Shown in pieces: positions 1 to 10,917 of a stretch of 64,000 bases of DNA. Within the stretch, counting starts at the first letter, position 1. The number at the start of each line of letters is the position of its first letter. Made by a program: the position numbers and the translations under genes. The notes below the pieces were generated by a model, which did no database searches, had not been told where the DNA came from, and worked only from the letters and a program-made list of their open reading frames with translations. The DNA comes from Macrothele yani (taxonomy: Eukaryota; Arthropoda; Arachnida; Araneae; Macrothelidae). The stretch spans positions 48,574,469 to 48,638,468 of the forward strand of contig CM076996.1 of assembly GCA_039090855.1 (NCBI GenBank), given 5' to 3'.

Positions 1-1329
1 TTTTAAATTTCTTTCACTTTATCTGTAGTTATATGAAAAGCGCACAGGAAATTCTCCTGTTTTTATTTTTTACTCGAAAATGTCCATTTAGTTTTTGCAT
101 TTTTGATGTCGTCCACCCTCTCTCCATACATAAAAGAGAGGCGGTATTTGGCTTTTAGAAGGAGGCTGTCACCATATTTGAAAGCATCCCGATTCGGAGG
201 CGAGTCAAGAGGATAAGAAGAGGAGAGGGAGGGCCTTGGCGATGTCACTTGTCGTTGCATTCGGAATGGATTTCAAGGCACATGACAGGCGACGAGAGAG
301 ACAAGCCTGGCGTAGTTAGAGAAAACACGAAGTTCCACGTGGCCTTCCTTTTCTCCGATGGGATTAAAACCAACTTCAAACATTTTGCCTCCGTTCCTCC
401 CTGCAGAAGCACCTGCATGACGTCGAACTTGTTTTTGTTTCCACGGATTGCGAAGACGGATGACAACGACCTGACGTCACTTTACATCACTTCGTCGCCA
501 CCGCCACAGTTATTCATTTCTTCTCCTCCTTTTATGTTTCCAATCTCGTGTGGACGGAAAGCAGAGATGAGCCGCGGGACATTCATCATGTTACTGCGCC
601 AAATGACGTACCAGAAAAGCAAAGTGTAAAGTCTCGACTTAATGAAAAAAAAAAACCAAAAAAAAAAAAATATATATATATCTGAGCCTAGATAGGAGAA
701 ACGTATGGATTTCTCAGAACTCTCTGACCCTCTAACAAGAAATTTTTGTATCAGAATTTCAGAGATCTGTAAACTCTTATTTTTCATTGCATTAAAAACG
801 CGTCGAATGATAGCAAAAGATGCTCCATAACTTTCATTCTTCAAAATAGGTCCCACGTACCCATCCGAAGGAAGAAACAATTACAGAAAATACATTTAAA
901 TTAGAGTAACTTTGGAAATAATCTATATTAATGTAATTATCGTGTCTGCCTATCCGTCTAACTGTCTGTCGATCACCTACAGAGGAAACTACTAAACGTA
1001 GAGACTTGAAATTCGGAAGACAAAAAGGTAACCCATCGAGTGATGCACCTCGGAACCGGATTTTTGAACTTCCAGTTTCGTGATTTTTAATTAGCTTTTT
1101 AATTTTAGTAGCATTTAACCATTGTTGAAATCTTATTTGGCGGATTTCTGTACCATAGGCGCACTCAACAATAATTTGTCTTATTGTTACGCAATATGCA
1201 AAACCGTTAGATTGTTGCAGAATAATACTCTATGGCACCTTGAACAAACACAGCAATTTTTGATCGAACTTCGCTCTTCCAAAGACGTTAGAATTGATTG
1301 GGTAAGGATAATGTCACAAACGTGAAGCT
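1..1329. other. Unassigned 5' flank
   Basis: I see no gene that I can support here. Both strands have short open frames between about 63 and 630, but none shows a motif I recognise. A poly-A/TA run lies at about 642-680. From about 945 to 1085 there is a stretch rich in CCGTC/GTCTGT words followed by 'agagacttgaaattcggaag', which resembles the 3' part of the repeats at 33-37 kb and 55-62 kb and may be a worn fragment of that family. Confidence 0.4.
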
Positions 1330-1360
1330 TATAACGAAGTAAATTTCTCCGTCATTTCTG

Positions 1361-1430
1361 TCCACGCCAGAATTCGAACCCGGATCCCCTCATTCCGGAT
1401 TAAGTCACTCTACCAATTGAGCTACGCGGA
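1361..1430 (-). tRNA. tRNA-like sequence, copy 1 (probable pseudogene)
   Basis: On the minus strand this reads as a tRNA-like body. The box A-like word is TAGCTCAATTGGTAGAG and the box B is GGTTCGAATTC. The acceptor arms (TCCGCG and CGTGGA) can pair over six bases with one G-U. The anticodon stem closes a loop of only about six bases, so the anticodon (CCG or CGG) is unclear. The short acceptor and small loop, together with the tandem setting, argue for a tRNA-derived repeat and not a working tRNA gene. Confidence 0.5.
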
Positions 1431-1693
1431 CGTTTCTTCTGACTACTATCTGCCTTTATGTCGTGTGCGTCCTGCTGGCAGGTACGTCACATCTCCTGGT
1501 ACGTTACATCATCTCCCCCTTATTCTTATTTTTTATTTTATTTTTTTCTTCGAAGTGCTGGAGAAGGGATTCTCTTATTTTTCCTATCTCGCGGTGTGGA
1601 AATAACATCCCACCAATGCGAGATTTTGAACGGTCGGGTCATCCGGATAGTTCGGGCGCCATTATAACGAAGTAAATTTCTCCGTCATTACTG

Positions 1694-1763
1694 TCCACGC
1701 CAGGATTCGAACCCGGATCCCCTCATTCCGGAATAAGTCACTCTACCAATTGAGCTACGCGGA
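1694..1763 (-). tRNA. tRNA-like sequence, copy 2 (probable pseudogene)
   Basis: Second copy in the 333-bp array. Box B is canonical here (GGTTCGAATCC), and the T stem CCGGG/CCTGG pairs with one G-U. The acceptor has six pairs and the anticodon loop is short, as in copy 1. The box A and box B spacing would still allow RNA polymerase III transcription. Confidence 0.5.
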
Positions 1764-2028
1764 CGTTTCTTCTGACTACTATCTGCCTTTATGTCGTGTG
1801 CGTCCTGCTGGCAGGTACGTCACATCTCCTGGTACGTTACATCATCTTCCCCTTATTCTTATTTTTTATTTTATTTTTTTTTCTTCGAAGTGCTGGAGAA
1901 GGGATTCTCTTATTTTTCCTATCTCGCGGTGTGGAAATAACATCACACCAATGCGAGATTTTGAACGGTCGGGTCATCCGGATAGTTCGGGTGCCATTAT
2001 AACGAAGTAAATTTCTCCGTCATTTCTG

Positions 2029-2098
2029 TCCACGCCAGGATTCGAACGCGGATCCCCTTATTCCGGAATAAGTCACTCTACCAATTGAGGTACGCGGA
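2029..2098 (-). tRNA. tRNA-like sequence, copy 3 (probable pseudogene)
   Basis: Third copy in the array. It has extra changes: a C in the D-arm region (GTACCTCAATTGG) and CGCGTTCGAATCC at box B. It looks the most decayed of the three. Confidence 0.45.
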
Positions 2099-2179
2099 CG
2101 TTTTATTCTGACTACTATCTGCCTTTATGTCGTGTACGTCCTGCTGGCAGGTGCGTCACATCTCCTGGTACGTTACAAG

Positions 2180-3290
2180 CTCTTTGAGTAGACGACACTG
2201 AGTTTATTGTTTTGCACAGTGAGACGTTATGAGTACTTTTTCACCATCGTGTACTACAGAAGAGATTTATTATCATCAAAAACTTACGCTTCTCTTGAAA
2301 TGGGATAGTACTGTGCATTTGGAGATGTCAACTTATCAACAAAATGTCCTGCTGATGTAACTTTTCATCGGTAATTTTACATGGAATATTATTTTTTCCA
2401 TAATTTTATGTATTCATTTACAAATAATCTATATAACTTTCACATGTTTGTGTTATTTTATACCTAATAATACATACTATATGAGGATCTTGACATGCAC
2501 TACGGCAAAATTGCTAATTTTTCTCTGCTGATCTTTCTCAAACATGAGTGCCCATAATATAATGAACAAATATTTGATATAAAGGGATGAATTAGTTGTC
2601 ATATGTTTAGCGCTCTTTATGTTAGGCAGTTTCAGTAAACGTTTAAACAAGTTTTCATTCTAAAAATTAGGAAATGTCGAACATTTTAATTCAGTACCCC
2701 AGTTTTCATATTAAGAGTTTGATTTAGCAAACGTTCGACCAATAAACTGATTGGTAAATAAACATTAACTCGAGGCTAAGTCCATGTCTGATAATCTAAG
2801 AACATCAGACACCAATGAACTTGCCTGATGTTCAAAATCATCGATAAACATGCATCATTGCGAACCTTAAACGTTTAATCGCTGGGTTTTTTTACTGATC
2901 CACATGTTGTAATTCGAAGATATAGAGAGAAAAACTCTGTAAACGGCAGTCTCTTCCTCAACACAATGTGATATTTTGATCTCAATCGTCTCACCAACAT
3001 GGCGGCAGAGGCTGGGATGTCATCATAGTGACGTTTCGCGGGCTTCATTTTCATTACACGAGATGAATCGGCGGACTCTCAGTCTAAACGTGATAGAAAG
3101 TATAACAAAACACCGCTTTTTATTGGCGTAGCAACTTATATGTGCCATTTTTTTACACACCTACGGGTGGCTTTATCGAGGCAGATTAGTACTACAAACG
3201 TACGCTACATAATACTTACTGAATAATAGAAGCGACAATATTAATTTGCTGTGCCAAAAGTTTTGGGATACACTTCCCAAGTGTTACGTC
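2180..3290. other. Unassigned AT-rich DNA
   Basis: No open frame of note, no RNA gene and no repeat that I recognise on either strand. Confidence 0.4.
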
Positions 3291-3295
3291 TGTAC

Positions 3296-3800
3296 TTTCG
3301 CTGCAGTTGCCAGTGGATTTGCTTACGTTTTAGACTGTGGCTGTCTGTTTTTTACCACTCATTACAAATAGTTCTAAGTTATTCCTGCCGGAATATTTTG
3401 ACAAGGTTTCTTTAACTATTGTTTCAAATGTGACACAGCTCACGTGATTTACAATTTGAAATTTCATCTTGTTGTTTACTGCGTTAGGCTTCCAAAGTGG
3501 TTCGTATATCCTTCCACCAAAGTGTCCGGCGGATTTGTTTACGTTTTAGACCACGGCTCTCTGTGTGTTATTATTACGCGCTACTAATAGTTCCAAGTTA
3601 TTTCTTTGAGAAGATTTTGACGATGTTTCTTCAAACGATTTTTCGAATTTGATATGACACCCGCAATTTACAATTTGAAATTTGATCTTGCTGTTTACTG
3701 TGTTAGACTGCCAATGCATGTATCTTTCCGGTGCAATTGCCAGCGGGTTTGTTTACGTTTCAGACTGCGGCTCTAGGTGTGTTACTAAGCGGTATAAATA
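3296..3800. repeat. Diverged ~210-bp tandem repeat, about 2.4 units
   Basis: The phrase around 'gtttacgttttagac' followed by 'ggctct' and 'atagttccaagtta' recurs at about 3311, 3527 and 3731, giving periods of about 216 and 204 bp. Intervening words such as 'tttacaatttgaaattt' at about 3450 and 3667 keep the same order. Units differ by many substitutions and small indels, so this is an old tandem duplication. It has no coding potential. Confidence 0.75.
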
Positions 3801-4961
3801 GTTCCATTATTAAAAAATATAGTAACGTCATTCTTTTAGAGAGGAAATGCATTTTTGTGAAATGCAAATGGAATTCAAGAAATGGAAAATGAGAAAAATG
3901 TGAATTTTCTTGTATTTCAGCTCTTCAAAGCTTAACATTTTATTCTTTCATTTGTGCATTCTTCCACCTCATCCTTTAGTTTTTAAAATCTTGACATAAT
4001 CTTGGTCCACGAACAATCTGCAAGATTGACTGTCAAGAAACACTTGCGAAATAGCATCGAAGCTGCCATCATGCCTCGCATGCTGCAGAAAATCGTGTTT
4101 GTATTCCACGCATTCCAATCCGCCTATCAGACCTGCCATTTTAATTTAAAGCCAACAGTTTCATGTAATTTTCAGTTTTGTCATGAGTATCAACAAGACA
4201 GAGGTTCAGTCTGTAAAAGTTGTTTGGCTCAACCTGCAAAATTCATGCTTTTTCCATGGCCAGCTCTATGTTGGTTGTTCCCGAGCTGGTAAAAATAAAA
4301 ACCTCTACATTTTTGTTCAAAATAAAAATACCCAACGTCGTTGACGCAGAGGATCTTCAACAAGGATACACTTATTTGAGCTTGGAATTAACTATACACT
4401 ACGCTGATCACAACACGATAGAAAAATGTAGATATTTCAGCTATATTCACAAGCAATAAGGACTGCCGGTTTAAGCCAGTTGTGCCGGTACAAGTATACA
4501 CTTTGCTCTTTTTTTAATCATTTTTTTTCTCATTATCGGGAAACATTTGAGTTAAATGTTTTTGTGCATTAACATCCCTTTCATAAATTCAGGAAAGCTA
4601 GGGAAGCGCTGGCCCGTAAGCTGACTCACATATTGTTCTTTTAAACCCCAAGAACGCCGTGTAGCTCTGCTAGTATATTGAATAAAAACTGGGAAATAAT
4701 TATTGAACTTCAATTAAATAGTCGGTTGCTTTTAAAGTCACATTAGCATTCAACCCAGTCCTGAAAAACAAGAACAGCTAAAATTTCAGAAAGACATGCC
4801 ACGAGGAAAAAAAACCAGTGGTGTCAGTTTTAGAATAGGCCATGGCTATTTGGAAAGTCTAACAGTAGAAATGATAGAAAAATATATACACGGCTGTCTG
4901 TTGAAAATGCAACCCCAAAAAAGACTTGAAATGTTGAATTGAGATTTATAGGGCACATTAC
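3801..4961. other. Unassigned DNA with short open frames
   Basis: Two overlapping plus-strand frames (about 4002-4292 and 4220-4459) are open, but their products match nothing I recognise and codon use looks random. No promoter or RNA gene is evident. Confidence 0.35.
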
Positions 4962-5100
4962 TTATCGCCGCTCGAGGTGGGTGCAAAAGGTACTGAATAT
5001 TGTGTGTTCCCCAACACTTACAGGTCAGAAGCACAGACCTATAAGTGGTGTGGAAAACGCAATACTCAGTACCTTGTGTATCCAGCACGAGCGGCGATAA
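4962..5100. repeat. 139-bp imperfect palindrome from two converging Tc1 3' ends
   Basis: The left arm begins 'ttatcgccgctcga' and the right arm ends 'gagcggcgataa'. In between, 'ggtactgaatattg' pairs with 'caatactcagtacc', and 'cacttacaggtc' pairs with 'gacctataagtg' across a short loop ('agaagcaca'). Read outward to inward, each arm carries the last codons of a Tc1-type transposase (I-A-A-R then a G-rich end and a terminal Tyr-stop), one on each strand. The structure is therefore a head-to-head pair of transposon ends. Confidence 0.75.
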
Positions 5101-5770
5101 CAGCTCGTACACGGTGTGGCATCGACTGGAAGAGGTTCTGCATGCCGCAATTCAAAAGATCATTCCATGGTGTCTCGATTGGTAACCAAAATTCATCTTA
5201 GGTAATAAGTTCCGGGGCCATGTTGAGCGACCATATCTCACACTTGTTAAATGGACCACAAATGAGGCAAGCGAGCTGGGAAAAGGAGACTGGCACATGT
5301 CGGGCACTCAGCTGTATGACATTCCACGCCACACGTGGTCGAATATTGTCCTGCTAAAAGATGGCACCAGAGACCATCCATATGACAGCACTTCATTCTT
5401 CACAACTGGTCATGGTGCCTACACTGCGTAGGAGGCGGGAATATGAATGGGACCCAACTGCACCCCATACCATAACTCCCAGTGTCGGGCCAATATGACC
5501 CTGCGAAATGCATGCCTCGAACGGTTGTTCACTACAGTGTCGCCGAACAATGTTACGCTCATCACGGGTCATTAGGCTGAAGAGAAACACAGTCCGCCTT
5601 CTCTCAGTCAAACGCATCGGCTTCGCTCAAAGTCCGTCAGTTGTACGTATGGGTCTCGTCTGCTTCAGTAGGGGTGTCTCAGTTATTATACCAGTATCCT
5701 ACTGCCACATTTCCGCCGAATCGATTATGGCAACTTGCTCTGTGCATCCTGCTTTTGTACTGCCTGCGGG
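5074..5770 (-). pseudogene. Decayed Tc1-type transposase
   Basis: Minus-strand pieces in changing frames match the second half of a Tc1 (DDE) transposase. From right to left they are: a segment with E-A-C-I-S-Q-G and V-M-V-W-G-A (5393-5617), a decayed D-N catalytic block near 5340-5370, and a C-terminal tail resembling S-M-P-H-R-V ending at about 5074. The N-terminal DNA-binding domain is not recognisable beyond about 5770. Many frameshifts and stops make this an old relic. Its 3' end forms the right arm of the adjacent palindrome. Frames are too broken to give a length. Confidence 0.7.
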
Positions 5771-5967
5771 AAAGTTACTAGGGTGTGGCTGGGACAAAGC
5801 ATTTGCATGGTCGCCGCGGTTGTAACAATAATTTGCATCTCCTCACGTGACCTACACATTCTGCCAGTTTCAGTCCGATCGCACACAGTTTACCTGGTGT
5901 TGCATTTTCCACAAACAGCAACGTTAATAAATACAGTGAAAATCCTCCAAAATACGTGGCGTTAGTG

Positions 5968-6290
5968 AATAAAAAAGTCATCGCCCTTTCCACGTTTTAG
6001 CAACACACATTAACCGTAAAATGGTTATTCGGCCACTGCTGGGGAATCTAATCCCAGATCTCTCGATATCCAGCCCAGCGAGTTAACCTTATACCACGGT
6101 GGCCAACAATCCACGGCGCTATGTGTGTTTTACTGTCAGCATCTAGCATCATAAATCCGTAAGATAAGATAGGCTCAGCTACTGAGACGTCTCCATCTGG
6201 TGGGCATTAAGTGGGCACCAGCAGTGGCCGAATAAAAACATTTCGGTTGCTGTGTGTTGCTAAAACGTGGAAAGAGCGATGACTGTTTAT
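5968..6290. mobile_element. ~320-bp fold-back (MITE-like) element with tRNA-like core
   Basis: The ends are inverted repeats of about 73-75 bp: 5968-6042 and 6218-6290 share 'ctttccacgttttagcaaca' and 'attcggccactgctgg' in opposite orientation. The core on the minus strand has a GTGGTATAAGG...CGCTGG word and a later GGGATTAGATTCCCC, which resemble worn box A and box B of a tRNA-derived SINE. There is no coding capacity. It could be a MITE, or two head-to-head SINE fragments. Confidence 0.7.
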
Positions 6291-7196
6291 TTATTAAATA
6301 AATACAGTTTACCTCAGTTATAATGCCATCGAAAGGAGAGGGAAATTAATCTCGTAGAATTCCATTCGACCTGAAATCCCTGTGAGACATTTTTTTCTGT
6401 AATCAGCGATGATCTCCCACTGAACTCTGGTATATACTCTTACAATGACTGGCGATTCTTCTTATCTATGTAGTTACGTATATGGTATCATGTCTACGCA
6501 TTGCCTGTATCCATTTGCCGTGGCCTCTGTGCACTCTACTTACAGATATTCTTCCTCTGTCTTTTGTGAAGTTTGGTAAGCTTCTCTGATATTATTTCTG
6601 TGCCTTTTAGCTTGTAAATATTTTAGTTCTTATCAAAAGATATTTTTGACCTAGTGTTTTAAAAGAACTTGTTAAAAAATCATGCATTTCGGAATACCCT
6701 ATCACACCATGCGAACTAGTGGACGCAGCAACGTTTAATATCGTCTCTGACCGTATCACACGGGTCAATTCCATAAATCAATAATTTTTACTATTTCAGT
6801 TAGTATTAATTTAATTATAAGTTATGAGATTTAATAGCATATTTATTTTCTATGAATATTTAATGAAACATACTTTTATTTCGGCAAACATTCATATAAA
6901 ATCAAAAAGCTATTAACAAATTAGAATAAAATCAATAGTAATGTAAATTCAGAGCATCGTAATTCTGGCTGAAACATAAATTCAGGGTATGCGGTATAAA
7001 TAAGGTAATACATGAAGATGTCATTAATTTTCCAAATTTAAAAATTCAAGTTTAATTCAACCACGACAAGAAGTGCAGAAACGGAAAAAATGTGTCCTAT
7101 CTTCTAGAGACGCAGGTAAAACTTGTGACCCGTATTCATAGTATCACACGGTTCAAAAAATTGTTATAAACCAATTGAAATACAATTTAACCTGCT
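6291..7196. other. Unassigned AT-rich DNA
   Basis: No gene, RNA or repeat recognised in this stretch. Confidence 0.4.
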
Positions 7197-7198
7197 TA

Positions 7199-8416
7199 CA
7201 CTGAAGAGAAATTGAATTAGAGATACCTGTCTAGTAACGTGTAGCACCATCTTTCGCCCTGATGACGGCGGCGATTCGTCTCGGCATGGACTCGACAAGA
7301 CACCGGAAGCGTTGGGAAGCCATACGGATCCACGACCCCTGAGCAAGCTCCCACAGTTCACGAAAATTTGATGAAGGGGGTCAGCGCCTCAAACATCTCT
7401 CTCGCTGGCTTCCCAGATGTGCTCGATGGGATTGAGGTCAGGTGACCTAGCTGGCCAAGGAAGCGAAGTCACGTCGGTGGAGTGTTCATCCAACCATTCG
7501 GATACAATTCGGGAGCGATGGCACGGTGCATTGTCTTTTTGCAGGATGAGGTCCCCAGTGGGATGTTGAAGACGCACAAACGGGAGCAAATGGTCGTCCA
7601 GGATATCCCGCTAACGTTGACCTATGAGGAACGATGTCACACGTACCAGGGGTCCCATTTTAGTCCACGTCAACAGTCCCCAGACGAGAATGCCACCCCC
7701 ACCAGCTTGAAGAGTACCCTGCTGGCAAGAAGGATCCATCACTTCATGTGGTGTGCGCCGTACTCGTGTCCTGCCATCCGCATGTACCAACGTGAATTTC
7801 GACTCATCAGTCTAGGCAACATTTTTCACATGCCTAGGATCGAGTGGCGATATTCCCGTGCCCGTGCTAATCTTTGCACCCTGTGATGTGCGGTCAGCAG
7901 CGGTACCCTCCTGGGACGATGGGTTCTGTACCCCATAGCGAGGAGATGGTTCTGGATGGTGTGGCTGCTTACACGTTTTTGTGCACCAGCGTTAAATTGC
8001 CGAGTGATTTCTTGCAATGTGGCCTGTCTATCCGCTGTTACAATGCGAGCTAGCCGACGATGACCCCGCTCATCCACACACTGTTGTCTACGGCAGTTGG
8101 CCCTTGCAGGGATGGTTTTACCGGATTCGATGTACTCACGTTGCACCCGTGACACAGTGGCTCGTGAAAATCCCAGTGCATGCACGACTTCCGAGATAGA
8201 GTGACCCATTCGTCGGGCCCCGACAATTTGCCCACGATCAAATGCGCTTAGATCCTTCGTCTTACCCATACTGCGTCCGACTCTTACTGATTCCCGTTGC
8301 ATCACCCCTTATATTGTCGGATCGCTGCATACGTCCTGTCGTTTCCGTTTACAGGGCCGCCCACAGCGCCACATTTGCATAACGCCAGCTGTCTCTAATT
8401 CAATTGCTCTTCAGTG
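7199..8416 (-). mobile_element. Tc1-type DNA transposon, complete by ends (family CACTGAAGAG)
   Basis: Both ends carry the same inverted repeat, starting CACTGAAGAG and running about 27 bases through AATTGAATTAGAGA. Each is flanked by the TA dinucleotide expected of Tc1/mariner insertion (7197-7198 and 8417-8418). The element is 1,218 bp, a normal Tc1 length, and holds one transposase gene on the minus strand. The two TIRs differ at only a few positions, so the copy is not very old. Confidence 0.92.
7389..8305 (-). pseudogene. Tc1 transposase, broken (DD34E)
   Basis: The enzyme cuts and rejoins its element at TA sites. The first 160 codons (8305-7826) are open and hold the paired helix-turn-helix DNA-binding region, including F-S-R-A-T-V-S-R in the first HTH. 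Near 7826 a frameshift ends this frame. Shifted by one, the DDE core follows: T-D-E-S-K-F at about 7805, D-N-A-P-C-H at about 7530 and P-I-E-H-I-W at about 7430, the DD34E spacing. Two in-frame stops lie in the shifted part: one just before T-D-E-S and one about 30 codons before the D-N block. The C-terminal tail below 7389 is also out of frame. The start is the ATG nearest the usual N-terminus; MGKTKDLS, 12 codons in, is an alternative. It is not functional as it stands. Confidence 0.88.
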
Positions 8417-8434
8417 TATATACGTGATAACATA

Positions 8435-9644
8435 CACAATATCATCAAAAGTATACGGACACCCATTTTGAGTAGTGGATTTGCTCATACACGTCACAGA
8501 CATGGTCCATCCATGTATAAAAAGACGCATGTGGCCTGGTAAACATCAGAGACAAGCAGGAACAGTAAAATGGGCAATACGGCGGAGCTTAGTGACTTTC
8601 AACCTGGCACCGTCATCTTGGCAGCAAGTCAGTTTGGAAAATTTGTTCCCTGCTCCAGCTGCCCCGATCAACTATAGGTAATGTTATTGTGAAATAGAAA
8701 CGCCTAGGAACAACAACAGCGCAATTGCAACCTGGCAGGCCACGTAAACTGGCAGAGCGGTACCACCGAGTGCTGAAGCTAGTGGTGCGACAAAATCGCC
8801 TGTCCTCGATTGCAACACTCACCACCGAGATCTAAAATGCCTACAGAAGCAACGCCAACACCACAGCGGTTTGTTGAAAGTTGATGCAAAGGGATTTTCA
8901 TGACGGAGGGTTCGTATATAAGCCTAACATCAGCAAGATCAACGCCAAACATCGATTGGAGTGATGTAAACCTCGGCGCCAGTGGACTCTGGAACAGTAG
9001 AAACGCGTTCTCTGAGGGATTCACCATAACGCTTCACCATCTGGAAGTTCGACGAACCGATCTGGGTTTGCAGGATGCCATGTGAATGTTACCTGACAGA
9101 CTGTGTTGTGCCAGCAGTGAAGTTTGGTGGAGGAGGCTTAATGCTAGGGGCTGATTTTCGTAGTTTGGAGTGGGTCCCCTAGTTCCGGTATTCCGAAATC
9201 GTAATGCTGCGACATTTTTAATAATTCTGTGCTTCCAACATAATGGGCACATTTCGATGAAGTAATTTTCCTTTATTAACAGATCAATGCCGCCGTTCAC
9301 AAAGCAAGGTCCGTGCAGGAATGGTTTAATGAGATGGGCGTGGAAGCACTTGACTGGCCTTCAGAGAGCTCCGAGCTCAACTCCATGGAACACATTTGGG
9401 ATGAATTGACATGCCGACTGCGAATCAGGAAGAACAGCTTGATATCGGTGACCGACCTGACTAAAGCCCTTGTAGAAGAACAGAAGGTCATTATGCAACA
9501 ATGTACCAAACCTAGTGGAAATCCTTCCCAGCAGAGTGGAAGTTGTGATAGCAACAAAAGTGGACCAACTCTATATTAATTCCTTTCCTATTAAAAGGGA
9601 CGTTTCTGACAGGCAAGTGTCCAGATACGTTTCTTCAGACAGTG
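8435..9644 (+). mobile_element. Tc1-type DNA transposon, decayed (family with GGACAC in TIR)
   Basis: The left end begins CACAATATCATCAAAAG...ACGGACACC after a TA (8433-8434). The right end, read on the other strand, begins CACTGTCTGAAGAAACG...CTGGACAC next to a TA (9645-9646). The ends are similar but clearly diverged. The 1,210-bp body carries one transposase relic on the plus strand. It lies only 18 bp from the Tc1 to its left and in the opposite orientation. Confidence 0.8.
8570..9579 (+). pseudogene. Tc1 transposase relic, MGxTAELSDF type
   Basis: The start is the ATG of M-G-N-T-A-E-L-S-D-F-Q, the usual N-terminus of this Tc1 lineage. The HTH region follows but is broken by stops and shifts (8640-8830). 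The centre is scrambled from about 9150 to 9290. The last part is open (9313-9579) and keeps the S-S-E-L-N-S-M-E-H-I-W block, in which the catalytic Glu survives but Pro-Asp-Leu-Asn-Pro is altered. It ends G-P-T-L-Y before a TAA. The Asp of the D-N block is not recognisable, so the copy is dead. Confidence 0.78.
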
Positions 9645-9742
9645 TACAAAACTCAGTGAATTATTTACACCTTCCGGCATTAGACGAACTCTTTTACACG
9701 AGATGTTTCATTATATAAACGGGTTGTACCATTGAGAAAATA

Positions 9743-10915
9743 CACTCATGAGCCATTACATTATGACCACCTACCAAATAAACTGTAGGACTACCCCTTT
9801 AGCCCGCAAAACAGCGGCCACTCGGCGAGGCATCGATTAGGTGAGGTGGTGATATAGGTATCCTGGGGTGTCTGGTACCATAATGCCAACAGCAGGTCCT
9901 TCAGTTCCCGTACATTTTAGGGTGTTGGTGGTGATTTAGTCCAAGTCGAACCACAACTGTTCGATAGGGTTCATATCAGATGAATTGGGAGCATGTTCCT
10001 CGAACCACTCATTGACGATTCTGGCAGTGTGGCATGGCGCATTATCCCTGTTTGGTAATGACCATCACCAACAGGGAACTCAGTTGTCATGAATGAGTGA
10101 ACGTGGTCTGCAACGATGTTCAGATACATGACAGCTGTCAGGGATTGTGCTATTGGGACAATGAGGCCTAAAATGTCATACGAAAACATCGCCTACAGCA
10201 TAACACCGGCGCCACCGGCCTATTTACGCCCAACAGTACATCCAGGTGATAGCCTCCGTTGATAATCGGGGTATCCGCACTCGGCCGTTTACGTTATGCA
10301 CCAGGAATCTTGATTCGTCAGACCAGGACACTTTTTTAAATCATCCACGGTCCAATCTCGATGATCTTGGGCCCATTTCATGCGTTGTTGGCGATGACCT
10401 GCAGTAAGTATGAGGACGCGGCTGGGTCTTCGGCTACGCAGGCCCACGAGCAGAAGGCTACGATGAACAGTGTCCTGTGACACATTGCCCTGATCACCAC
10501 TGTTGTATCTGCGGGTGATTTGTCGTACTGTGGCCCTACGGTCGCTGTGAACAATGTGCAACAGTATCCGCTCCCTCTGGCACCAATGAACTGCGGACAA
10601 CACACGGCTAGTCGACGGTTCGAGGTTTGGCCATCTGTGCACCACTTTTGATACGCACTCACTACAGCGGCACGTAAACAGCCCACAAGCCGCGCCGTTT
10701 CCGATATCGTAGTTTTAAGACGCAGTGCCATCACAATTTGTCCTTTATCGAACTCCGATTAATCGGCAGCTTTTCCCATTCTGACTCCGAACACTCTACT
10801 AACCGAAAGCCGGTCCTCGGGTTGCATATATACTGCTCTGTGCACTTCACCTGCGCCTCCGGGCGTGCTTATTTCTCTAGGCCGGGGGTAGTCATAATGT
10901 AACTGCTCATCGGTG
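9743..10915 (-). mobile_element. Tc1-type DNA transposon (family CACTCATGAGC)
   Basis: The left TIR begins CACTCATGAGCCATTACATT and the right one, inverted, begins CACCGATGAGCAGTTACATT. Both share ATTATGAC and are flanked by TA (9741-9742 and 10916-10917). Length is 1,173 bp. It holds a minus-strand transposase relic. A much older relative on the same strand lies at about 41.6-42.1 kb. Confidence 0.9.
9971..10734 (-). pseudogene. Tc1 transposase relic
   Basis: Minus-strand pieces in several frames. At 10734-10600 the HTH begins with A-L-R-L-K-T-T-I-S-E-T-A-R-L-V-G. At 10645-10289 there is the second HTH and the region up to W-A-Q-D-H-R-D-W with L-T-N-Q-D-S, in which the first catalytic block (D-E-S) is altered. 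At 10189-9971 there is a piece with Y-L-N-I-V-A-D-H-V-H that normally precedes the second catalytic Asp. The C-terminal third below 9971 is scrambled. Several frameshifts are needed to read across, so it is inactive. Confidence 0.78.
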
Positions 10916-10917
10916 TA

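Larger units (their letters stand above)
1330..2177. repeat. 333-bp tandem repeat, about 2.5 units, with tRNA-like segment
   Basis: The unit recurs with periods of about 333 and 335 bp; the same words 'ataacgaagtaaatttctcc' and 'cgtcctgctggcaggt' return in order. Units are more than 95% alike by eye, so the duplication is recent. Each unit holds a 70-base tRNA-like segment on the minus strand and an AT-rich spacer with a T-run. The third copy ends at 'cctggtacgttaca'. It may be a local duplication of a tRNA-derived SINE or a short satellite. Confidence 0.85.

Noticed and set aside
249..629. 126-codon frame as a host gene
   Set aside because: No domain, start context or codon pattern supports it, and an equally long frame lies on the other strand.
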